Shown here piece after piece: positions 7,242 through 13,419 of a stretch of DNA of 13,419 nucleotides. Source of the stretch: UBA4416 sp046345275. GTDB taxonomy: Bacteria; Bacteroidota; Bacteroidia; B-17B0; Aurantibacillaceae. Each line of letters begins with the position of its first letter. Within the stretch, counting starts at the first letter, position 1. The DNA is taken from the NCBI GenBank assembly GCA_046345275.1, contig JBKDJY010000108.1:1-13419 (forward strand). The letters run 5' to 3'. The position numbers and the translations under genes are program-made. The notes under the pieces were generated by a model. It made no database searches. It was not told where the DNA came from and saw only the letters and a list, made by a program, of their open reading frames with translations.

Positions 7242-9923
7242 TTATTTGGTAAAAACTTGTAAAAAGCCTTTTAAGTATCGTGGTTTAATACCTGATAATC
7301 TTATTTCATTTACTTGACAAACATAAAAATAGGTTCCTTCTGAACACAATTGTTTTGACTGTTTAATAATTCCGTTCCATAAAATTTTAGGGTCTGTCGT
7401 TTCAAATACCAATGATCCCCAACGGTCGTAAATTTTAAGATCAATATCTTTTACAAATTTATTTTTTATTGGTTTAAAAAAATCATTCACGCCGTCATCA
7501 TTGATCGTGATCACATTTGGTAATTCATATTCTGGACAATTATCTAAACATATTTTTTTAATTTGCAAACTTTCATTGCCAAATGAGTCAACGGCTGAAA
7601 CAGCATAGCAGCCTGCTAAAGAAGTTAAATTATCAAATGCAAATATTGTATTAGTAGAAATTGTTATGGAATCTTTTAAGATCAGTTCAGACTCATCAGT
7701 TACTGCCTCATAAAGATTGTACTTAACCACATCATCTGCGCAAGTAAGATTTGGATTATTCCATTTTAAAGATAAGGTTGGAATTTTACAATCAGAAACC
7801 GTTTCCAATATTGGTGCACAAGGCGGTGTTTTATCAATGGGTTTATCGCAAATTTCTTGAGAAAAATTTATCAATGGTTTATAAATTCCTGGATCTGAGT
7901 ATTGCCCAATGGCCTCAATCTTATAACAATAAGTGGCCCTATTTACTAAATTTATATCCGTATAGCTAAGGGCATTTGTACTATCTCGTAAAACAAAAAC
8001 TGAAGACGAAGGAAGTTTTCTCCAAATACGGTATTTATAATTCGTCCATGGCACCTTTTGAGTCCAAGATAATTGCAATTGATTATCATTTGGTATTGAC
8101 GTTAAAAATACTGAGGAAGCCTTTTGAGTAGAACCAACAAAAATACCATTTGCATAGAAATCTATTTTATACGTAAAGGGAAAATCGTTGGTGTTTATAT
8201 TTAAATGTGTAAATGTGGTATCTGCTAATTGATTTATTCCAGCAAAATAAGGTTTTGTAACAGAATAAATGGTTGTATAGGTGTTTGCTGAAAATCCAAT
8301 ATAGTACAATAATCTCATTTCATAGGGACCAGGTAAGGCAATGGTGTCTAAGGCTGTAGTTGGATTTAATAATGGTTTTATCCAACGTACAAAAATAGAA
8401 CCTGTTGTTGTTGAGGTTGATTTTACATCAACATTAATTAACACGGGCACATCTCTTTTAAGTTGAACGCATATTTGATTAGAGGCATAACTTTCTGCAC
8501 CATCTGTGAAAACAGCTATGACCAAATAACTATAATTAGTCCCTTGCGTTAATCCGTTGCCATTGTTCGTGTCTAGGAAAGTAGTGTCATTGATGCTTGC
8601 GGTGCAGCCTATTAATTCAAACCCGGTGTAGGCGGGCACACCTGTTTCGCAAGTTGAGTGATTCCATGGAGTGCAATCAACCTTTCTATAAACACAATAT
8701 TTTTCTATTTTATTTCCAGTTTTTTGCTGACAAGTTGGTTTTTGCCATTTTAAATTCATATTACTTCCGATGGGCTTCCCTTCTAAATTGATTGGCGGTG
8801 GGGCCACCACGGTTATATTAAAGGTTTTAAAATCAACTAAGTTTATGCGAGGATCGCTATCAGCAACTTTAATTACGACTGGATAGGGTGCTTTGCGTAT
8901 GTGGCTGCATACCGTAGACCAACTGAATATACCACTAACAGGGCTAACCCCCGTTGATGACGCAAAAGTAGCGATAGGGGGATTTGACAAAAAAGGACCC
9001 CCGTTTGCACTTAATGTGAGAAGGTTTAGATCAGAATCCGTTGCTCGAATAATTCGATTAATTAAACTACCCGCCAAAACGCAAGTATCAGTGATGGGTT
9101 GAATGCTTGGGTTATTATTGTTACACGTTTCAACATCAACTTGTAGATCTCGCAAAACATAGCCTACTAAAACCCTATCTCCGTCAAAGGTTTTTCGCCA
9201 CTCTTTTATGATTAAAGCCAAGTTGTATTCACCTTGTAATTGAGGCACGCACCAGGTTAATGTCCCTGTTACGGCATCAATATTATAAGTTCCTCCGCTT
9301 CCTGCTGCAGGAAATGCGTAGCCAACAATTGGCACACCATCTGAGCCCCTACAATTTGTTAATTCAAAAGATAAACTATCTCCATCAATATCTGAGGCGG
9401 CAGGGTTATGATAAAAACAACGACCTACACAACCTTTATCAATCGGCGGAAAAGAAAGCACTGGCGAATTGTTTTGACCTAAAAAAGTTGAAATAACCAA
9501 ATAAGATTCAATGTAAAAAACTTGATTTACTGAGTTAGGGAGATTGATTACGCCAGCGTTTCTATTTGGGTCTTCCATTGATAGTTTATAATTACCTGGA
9601 CCAGGATAGGTATGGGTGGTAACATATTCATTCAATTTGATGAGTGGACTTAAAGGAATACCATCCTTGGCTCCACCAGAGCATAGAGATGAGCCGCCAT
9701 TGCTTCTCAAAACAACTGCTTTTGAACCATCTCCAAAATTTAAAGTATCTTCGCACCTGTCTGCTAAACCGTTACTTCCAATGTTTGTATACGTTGTAAT
9801 CTTTATTTGGTAGGTATACCCAAACAGCCATTTGTAAGTAATTTCACCTGCACGGTTGTGTGTTGCATAAGATTTAAAACTAAGCGTAACAACACATACT
9901 ACTATAAATTTTAGAAAGCGCAT
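7242..9923 (-). CDS. large T9SS type-B (CHU_C) cell-surface/adhesin-like protein
   Basis: Secreted surface protein of 893 residues. The signal peptide is about 1-20 (cleavage after KSYA). Next comes the module opening with THNRAGEITY (21-30), common in Bacteroidota surface proteins, with a Cys pair around 57/81 and PKD-like THTYPGPGNYKLS (103-115). Two cadherin-like stretches follow, marked by DIDGDSLSFEL (178-188) and DSDLNLLTL (296-304). Several fibronectin type III-like repeats then run from about 378 to 790, recognisable by LKW/LSW strands and Y-x-Y-x-V/I endings. Residues 800-893 are the gliding-motility-associated C-terminal domain: ELPNVITINDDGVND, KIYDRWGSLVFE, W-N-G, GTYFYV. This directs export by the type IX system. 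The usual 'ITPNGDG' is degenerate to ITINDDG. It is followed after 7 nt by the histidine kinase gene, so it may head that operon. Ligand and role (adhesion, matrix) are not readable. Confidence 0.88.
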   Translation of the reverse strand: MRFLKFIVVCVVTLSFKSYATHNRAGEITYKWLFGYTYQIKITTYTNIGSNGLADRCEDTLNFGDGSKAVVLRSNGGSSLCSGGAKDGIPLSPLIKLNEYVTTHTYPGPGNYKLSMEDPNRNAGVINLPNSVNQVFYIESYLVISTFLGQNNSPVLSFPPIDKGCVGRCFYHNPAASDIDGDSLSFELTNCRGSDGVPIVGYAFPAAGSGGTYNIDAVTGTLTWCVPQLQGEYNLALIIKEWRKTFDGDRVLVGYVLRDLQVDVETCNNNNPSIQPITDTCVLAGSLINRIIRATDSDLNLLTLSANGGPFLSNPPIATFASSTGVSPVSGIFSWSTVCSHIRKAPYPVVIKVADSDPRINLVDFKTFNITVVAPPPINLEGKPIGSNMNLKWQKPTCQQKTGNKIEKYCVYRKVDCTPWNHSTCETGVPAYTGFELIGCTASINDTTFLDTNNGNGLTQGTNYSYLVIAVFTDGAESYASNQICVQLKRDVPVLINVDVKSTSTTTGSIFVRWIKPLLNPTTALDTIALPGPYEMRLLYYIGFSANTYTTIYSVTKPYFAGINQLADTTFTHLNINTNDFPFTYKIDFYANGIFVGSTQKASSVFLTSIPNDNQLQLSWTQKVPWTNYKYRIWRKLPSSSVFVLRDSTNALSYTDINLVNRATYCYKIEAIGQYSDPGIYKPLINFSQEICDKPIDKTPPCAPILETVSDCKIPTLSLKWNNPNLTCADDVVKYNLYEAVTDESELILKDSITISTNTIFAFDNLTSLAGCYAVSAVDSFGNESLQIKKICLDNCPEYELPNVITINDDGVNDFFKPIKNKFVKDIDLKIYDRWGSLVFETTDPKILWNGIIKQSKQLCSEGTYFYVCQVNEIRLSGIKPRYLKGFLQVFTK

Positions 9924-9957
9924 ATTCGTTAAACTGCCGCTATGATTATTTTATGTT

Positions 9958-9981
9958 TGTTTAAATGTGATTTATTAAACA
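9958..9981. promoter_or_regulatory. inverted repeat, possible operator
   Basis: TGTTTAA (9958-9964) and TTAAACA (9975-9981) are exact reverse complements separated by 10 nt, 35-58 nt upstream of the start codon of the large T9SS protein. The half-site core TTAAAC occurs again at 9929-9934 and 10062-10067 within the same divergent region, both times followed by TG. The arms are AT-rich, so chance is possible. Confidence 0.3.
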
Positions 9982-10159
9982 TGAATTAAAAAAAATAGGG
10001 CACTCATTTATAAAAAAATAATAATAGCTAAAAGTAAAGAAAATAAACGATAAAAGCGTTCTTAAACTGTTAAAGAAAAAGATGGATTTAGCAATAGATC
10101 GACAATTTTATTTTATAAAAATAGTTAACAAAAAAAACCTTCAGCATTTATAATAATTG

Positions 10160-10168
10160 TAATTTTGC
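10160..10168 (+). promoter_or_regulatory. -7 promoter element for kup
   Basis: TAATTTTGC matches the Bacteroidota -7 consensus TAnnTTTG exactly, with the favoured pyrimidine after it. It lies 24 nt before the kup ATG. No TTG occurs at the ideal upstream distance; the nearest candidate, TTC at 10140-10142, is poor. The rest of the 269-bp divergent region is AT-rich and holds no gene. Confidence 0.5.
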
Positions 10169-10192
10169 TGCCCTAAACAAAAATTCGACTTA

Positions 10193-12145
10193 ATGAGCGC
10201 TCCTTCTCATAGCCATGTTAATAAAATATCAGCGGCCAGTTTACTCGTTACCCTTGGAATTATTTATGGCGACATTGGCACCTCTCCATTATACGTGATG
10301 AGTGCCATTATTGGCACTAAAACAATTGATGCCGCTGTAGTGATTGGAGCAATGTCTTTGGTATTTTGGACCATCACCTTACAAACGACCATTAAATATG
10401 TTGTTTACACTTTAAGAGCCGACAATAAGGGGGAAGGTGGTATTTTTTCTCTTTATACGTTGGTAAAAAAAGCAAAAGTAAAATGGTTGGTGTTTCCTGC
10501 TATTATTGGAGGATGTTGTATTTTAGGAGAAGGAATAATAACGCCACCTATTTCTGTCTCGTCTGCTGTTGAAGGACTCAGATTAATTCCACGTTTTGCA
10601 GATATACCAACTATACCAATCATCATCGCCATTATTACATTTTTATTTCTGATTCAACAATTTGGAACAAAATTTATTGGAAAATTTTTTGGGCCAGTGA
10701 TGTTAACTTGGTTCGTCATGCTTGGAGTTCTTGGAATTGCAGGGATAAGTCATAATTTTACGGTACTAAAGGCTTTAAATCCTTATTATGGGATTGATTT
10801 GCTTATAAATTATCCAGGAGCATTTTGGCTTTTAGGATCTGTCTTTCTTTGCACAACAGGGGCTGAAGCTCTTTATTCAGATATGGGGCATTGTGGTAGA
10901 GACAACATTCGTATTTCATGGATTTTTGTAAAAACGATGTTGGTTTTGAATTATATGGGGCAAACGGCTTGGTTAATTTCAATGGATGGTAAAACCTTAG
11001 ATGGTAAAAATCCCTTTTATGCCATTATGCCTGAATGGTTTTTGCCCTTAGGTATTGGTATAGCAACCGTTGCAACCGTAGTAGCTTCTCAGGCTTTAAT
11101 AAGCGGATCTTTCACTTTAATTAATGAAGCCATGCGTTTAAATTTTTGGCCGAAAGTAGGTATTAAATACCCTTCTGATGCTAAGGGGCAAATGTATATT
11201 CCTTCTATCAATTGGTTGTTGTATATAGGTTGTGTTTCAGTAGTATTATTTTTTAAAGAAGCGAAAAACATGGAGGCCGCTTATGGTTTAACCATCATAT
11301 TAGGGATGCTAATGTCATCAAGATTGCTAGCCTTTTTTATGCGCATTAAAAAATATAATCACATATTCATATATGCTTTCATTTTCATTTATATTATTAT
11401 TGAATCTTCTTTTCTTGTTGCTTTGCTTGAAAAATTTCCTAGAGGAGGCTATATTACGTTTTTAATTGCATTGCTTTTATCAGGAATTATGGCTAGTTGG
11501 TATATCGCAAAATTAATAAGAAGAAGATATACAGAGTTGGTTCCTTTAGAGAAATATAGAAAAATGCTTTGTGAATTAAGTATTGATCCTTCTATTCAAA
11601 AATATGCAACTCACTTGGTTTACATGACGAGTGCCAATGATCCATTAACCATTGAATCAAAAATTATTTATTCCATTTTACAAAAACGCCCTAAAAAAGC
11701 TGATATTTATTGGTTTTTGCATGTTGATGTGGTGGATGAACCTTACCTGATGGATTATAAAGTAACGCATATTGATACAGATGATATTATCAGAGTTGAT
11801 TTTAAATTAGGGTTTAAAGTAGCACCGAGAATTAATTTAATGTTTAGAAAAGTAGTAGAAGATTTGGTTAAAAATAAAGAAGTGGATATTACCAGTCGAT
11901 ACGAATCGCTTAATAGAAATAACATCATTGGAGATTTTAAATTTGTCGTTCTTGAGAAATTTTTATCCTACGAAAATGAATTACCTTTTTTTGAAAAGCT
12001 AGTTTTAAGGATCTATTTCTTTTTAAAACGCTTTAGTTTAAGCGAAGCCAAAGCTTTCGGTTTGGATAGTAGCTCTGTAAAAATTGAAAAATTTCCTTTA
12101 ATCATAAATCCACCGAAACACTGTAATCTGCATCGGATTATTTAA
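10193..12145 (+). CDS. kup: Kup/HAK/KT-family potassium uptake transporter
   Basis: Inner-membrane potassium importer, probably a K+/H+ symporter as in the characterised family members. The 650-residue length is normal. The N-terminal signature GIIYGDIGTSPLY (22-34) is exact. Further family motifs are GEGGIFSLY (80-88), LGEGIITPPISVSSAVEGL (111-129), CTTGAEALYSDMGHCGR (220-236) and ASQALISGSFTLINEAMRL (near 300). About twelve hydrophobic segments fill residues 14-435, followed by the hydrophilic cytoplasmic C-terminal domain to 650. The ATG start is set by the short His/Ser-rich leader before TM1 and by the -7 element upstream. The gene is divergent from the T9SS/transporter block and probably monocistronic. 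Nothing is missing or unusual. Confidence 0.96.
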   Translation: MSAPSHSHVNKISAASLLVTLGIIYGDIGTSPLYVMSAIIGTKTIDAAVVIGAMSLVFWTITLQTTIKYVVYTLRADNKGEGGIFSLYTLVKKAKVKWLVFPAIIGGCCILGEGIITPPISVSSAVEGLRLIPRFADIPTIPIIIAIITFLFLIQQFGTKFIGKFFGPVMLTWFVMLGVLGIAGISHNFTVLKALNPYYGIDLLINYPGAFWLLGSVFLCTTGAEALYSDMGHCGRDNIRISWIFVKTMLVLNYMGQTAWLISMDGKTLDGKNPFYAIMPEWFLPLGIGIATVATVVASQALISGSFTLINEAMRLNFWPKVGIKYPSDAKGQMYIPSINWLLYIGCVSVVLFFKEAKNMEAAYGLTIILGMLMSSRLLAFFMRIKKYNHIFIYAFIFIYIIIESSFLVALLEKFPRGGYITFLIALLLSGIMASWYIAKLIRRRYTELVPLEKYRKMLCELSIDPSIQKYATHLVYMTSANDPLTIESKIIYSILQKRPKKADIYWFLHVDVVDEPYLMDYKVTHIDTDDIIRVDFKLGFKVAPRINLMFRKVVEDLVKNKEVDITSRYESLNRNNIIGDFKFVVLEKFLSYENELPFFEKLVLRIYFFLKRFSLSEAKAFGLDSSSVKIEKFPLIINPPKHCNLHRII

Positions 12146-12153
12146 TTTTTTTG
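12124..12153 (+). terminator. weak terminator at the end of kup
   Basis: TAATC (12124-12128) pairs with GATTA (12136-12140) across a 7-nt loop, and TTTAATTTTTTTG follows. The hairpin sits inside the last codons of kup and the stop lies in the T-run. The stem is only 5 bp, so termination may be partial. Confidence 0.35.
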
Positions 12154-12157
12154 TAAG

Positions 12158-12189
12158 TTTGATTTTCTAGTCTTAATTTAATACATTCG
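12158..12189 (+). promoter_or_regulatory. possible promoter of the bactofilin–atpZ genes
   Basis: TTTG (12158-12161) and TACATTCG (12182-12189, one mismatch to TAnnTTTG) are separated by 20 bp, the expected spacing for the Bacteroidota -33/-7 pair. The -7 element ends 20 nt before the bactofilin ATG, and the leader between them is A-rich with no Shine-Dalgarno sequence. Confidence 0.4.
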
Positions 12190-12209
12190 TAAATCAAATT
12201 ATAAAAGTT

Positions 12210-12620
12210 ATGTTTCAAAAAACGGACAAAAACAATCCAACTGAATCTGTTTCAATTAATTTAATCGGAAACGGAACTACCATTGTAGGTGAAATTAAAT
12301 CTAATGGCGATGTTAGAATTGATGGAATTTTAAATGGAAATATCAATATAAGCGGCAAGTTAGTTGTTGGACCTACTGGAAAAATTGAAGGAAATGTAAC
12401 TTCTCAAAATGCCGATATATCAGGCTTTGTTAAGGGTAAAATTATCATCAAAGAGTTACTGACTTTAAAAGCCAGTGCGAACATTATGGGAGATATCATT
12501 ACTTCAAAGATATCCATTGAACCAAATGCGACGTTCACAGGAACATGTAATATGGATTCATCAGCCAAAAACGTCAATCATATCAATGAAATCAGAGAAC
12601 CCAATACAAAAGCCGCTTAA
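12210..12620 (+). CDS. bactofilin family cytoskeletal protein
   Basis: Small (136-residue) polymer-forming cytoskeletal protein. Bactofilins self-assemble without nucleotide into filaments through a right-handed beta-helix and act as scaffolds at membranes or in cell-wall placement. The core (about 17-116) shows the expected series of short strands with regular Gly/Ile/Val spacing: TTIVGEIKSNGDVRIDG, NGNINISGKLVVG, GKIEGNVTSQNADISG, VKGKIIIKELLTL, NIMGDIITSKISI. Flexible, polar tails flank it, as in the family. The first gene of a small plus-strand unit, it is overlapped by the atpZ start. In Bacteroidota a bactofilin gene commonly precedes the F-type ATP synthase genes (from memory), which fits the genes after it. 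Its exact structural role here is unknown. Confidence 0.92.
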   Translation: MFQKTDKNNPTESVSINLIGNGTTIVGEIKSNGDVRIDGILNGNINISGKLVVGPTGKIEGNVTSQNADISGFVKGKIIIKELLTLKASANIMGDIITSKISIEPNATFTGTCNMDSSAKNVNHINEIREPNTKAA

Positions 12621-12810
12621 TGCTTATGCAAAGTATAGCAGCTTAGGTATTCAAATGGCATTGATTATTAGTATTGGTTGTTATGGGGGTTATAGGCTTG
12701 ATAACTATTTTCATAATACAACAAAAATATTCACAATTATTCTTAGTCTTTCGTCAATTGCCCTTGCTTTGTATGTGGTTTTAAAAGATCTCATAAAACC
12801 TACAAAGTAA
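12586..12810 (+). CDS. atpZ: AtpZ/AtpI-family F0F1 ATP synthase accessory membrane protein
   Basis: Small membrane protein of 74 residues encoded ahead of ATP synthase subunits; the family is linked to c-ring assembly or divalent-cation transport. NAYAKYSSLGIQMALIISIG (12-31) followed by GGYRLDNYF is typical of Bacteroidota members. There are two hydrophobic helices, about 19-36 and 48-68, and a basic end KDLIKPTK. The frame stays open further upstream inside the bactofilin gene (to an ATG at 12475), but that part reads as out-of-frame bactofilin. I chose the ATG at 12586, which leaves an 11-residue polar leader before the conserved segment. This overlaps the bactofilin end by 35 nt, and no in-frame start exists between the bactofilin stop and the first helix. 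The stop codon is followed directly by the next ATG. Confidence 0.82.
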   Translation: MKSENPIQKPLNAYAKYSSLGIQMALIISIGCYGGYRLDNYFHNTTKIFTIILSLSSIALALYVVLKDLIKPTK

Positions 12811-13197
12811 ATGGGAATAAAAAAATATGATTTAAGTCTTGTCATCTTGAGTGTTACAACACTTATCATTTCTTATTTCTTATCAACATTGCAAAACCGT
12901 TTTTTTACGAATGAACATTATTGGATTCCAACTCTATTTTTTCTGATTACAACCTTTTTAACAAATAAGTTGTTAATTGCAGGAAATCAGCAATCTAAAG
13001 AATTTGTTTTTAAAACTTTAGCCATCAGTATGGCTAGGCTTTTGGTTTGTATGATAGTTGTATTGGTTTATTCTTTGATTTTTAAATCTCAAGTGTTAGC
13101 ATTTGTATCTCATTTTATGCTCGCCTATTTGGTTTTTACATTTTTTGAGGTGTCTTATTTAATTAAAAATATCAGTAATTTTAAGTCGACGGGTTAA
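12811..13197 (+). CDS. four-helix membrane protein of the ATP synthase gene cluster
   Basis: A 128-residue integral membrane protein with four hydrophobic segments (about 8-26, 38-56, 68-90, 95-117), a basic N-terminus and no catalytic motif. I do not recognise a named family, but a protein of this size and topology commonly sits between atpZ and atpB in Bacteroidota. It also matches AtpI in size and helix number, and an AtpI-like role in c-ring assembly is an inference from position. Its ATG follows the atpZ TAA without a gap, so the two are translated from one mRNA. The expected next gene, atpB, is not there: the following bases run into a transposase fragment. The C-terminus (FKSTG) shows no sign of having been altered by that event. 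Confidence 0.7.
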   Translation: MGIKKYDLSLVILSVTTLIISYFLSTLQNRFFTNEHYWIPTLFFLITTFLTNKLLIAGNQQSKEFVFKTLAISMARLLVCMIVVLVYSLIFKSQVLAFVSHFMLAYLVFTFFEVSYLIKNISNFKSTG

Positions 13198-13234
13198 AAA
13201 ATCCTGAAAGTTTCCAAATACAAAATGGGGCTAA

Positions 13235-13419
13235 TATGCGCCAAAAAATAAAAAATGTGTAGTTGCTATTATAAATGGAACAGAGGCAAAAGTGATACAA
13301 TCCGTATTAGAAAAAATAGAATCAGAAAAGCGTTTACAAGTAAAAGAAGTAAGTATGGATATGGCAAGAAATATGGGTTTATCAATTAGAAATAGTTTTC
13401 CAAATTGCAATATGGTTAT
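13235..13419 (+). pseudogene. transposase fragment (ISL3/ISAon1-like), 5'-truncated, runs off the right edge
   Basis: Frame 2 is open from just after a stop at 13232-13234 to the end of the window and reads as the interior of a DDE transposase. KKCVVAIINGTEAKVIQSVL, then EKIESEKRLQVKEVSMDMAR, then NMGLSIRNSFPNC resemble the segment around the first catalytic aspartate (here the Asp of SMDMA) of ISL3/ISAon1-type elements. In those proteins the next conserved part, around V-x-D-R-F-H-V, would lie just beyond the edge. The family is recognised from memory. The N-terminal part is missing: only 37 nt separate the previous gene's stop from the open frame, there is no in-frame ATG before 13355, and other frames stop quickly. 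It is most likely a decayed insertion-sequence remnant, unless an assembly join created it. Confidence 0.65.

Noticed and set aside
10082..10153. Short plus-strand frame of 23 codons upstream of kup
   Set aside because: No conserved features, and it ends just before the kup -7 element; typical chance frame in AT-rich intergenic DNA.
7242..12145. Possible novel defence or biosynthetic island
   Set aside because: All genes here belong to recognisable housekeeping, transport or surface-protein families; no nuclease, toxin–antitoxin or biosynthetic enzymes are present.
12475..12585. Longer N-terminus for AtpZ starting inside bactofilin
   Set aside because: The additional 37 residues are the out-of-frame reading of the bactofilin core and do not resemble AtpZ N-termini; ATG 12586 is adequate.

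Overview
The window is low-GC DNA from a member of the Bacteroidota (Bacteroidetes), probably a free-living Sphingobacteriales/Chitinophagales/Cytophagales-type bacterium. Support comes from two different type IX secretion (T9SS) C-terminal sorting domains, a Bacteroidota-specific secreted protein family, the bactofilin–AtpZ gene order found ahead of ATP synthase genes in this phylum, A-rich leaders without clear Shine-Dalgarno sequences, and several matches to the phylum's TAnnTTTG -7 promoter element. I cannot name a genus.

Layout. Left edge (1-1060): the 3' part of a T9SS cargo gene that lacks a signal peptide and looks 5'-truncated, followed by a good rho-independent terminator. 1061-2121: riboflavin synthase on the minus strand, diverging from a small GNAT acetyltransferase. 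2194-3459: a conserved secreted Bacteroidota protein often named 'asparagine synthetase B' in databases; nothing in its sequence supports that name, and parts look like a class I amidotransferase/ThuA-like fold. 3464-9923: a tightly packed minus-strand block, read in the order large T9SS type-B adhesin-like protein, sensor histidine kinase without a response regulator, substrate-binding lipoprotein, FecCD-type permease, ATPase. The last four genes overlap or nearly touch, so kinase and transporter are very probably one transcriptional unit for vitamin B12 or ferric-siderophore import. 9924-10192: divergent intergenic region with a dyad and a good -7 element. 10193-12145: Kup potassium transporter. 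12210-13197: bactofilin, AtpZ and a four-helix membrane protein, the usual prelude to atpB in this phylum. Right edge (13235-13419): instead of atpB there is an internal piece of an ISL3/ISAon1-like transposase.

Most of this is ordinary chromosomal content. The points most worth a second look are the kinase embedded in the transporter operon, the unassigned secreted family at 2194-3459, and the break in ATP synthase synteny at the right edge. I saw no CRISPR array, tRNA, rRNA or riboswitch, and nothing I would call a new defence or biosynthetic system.
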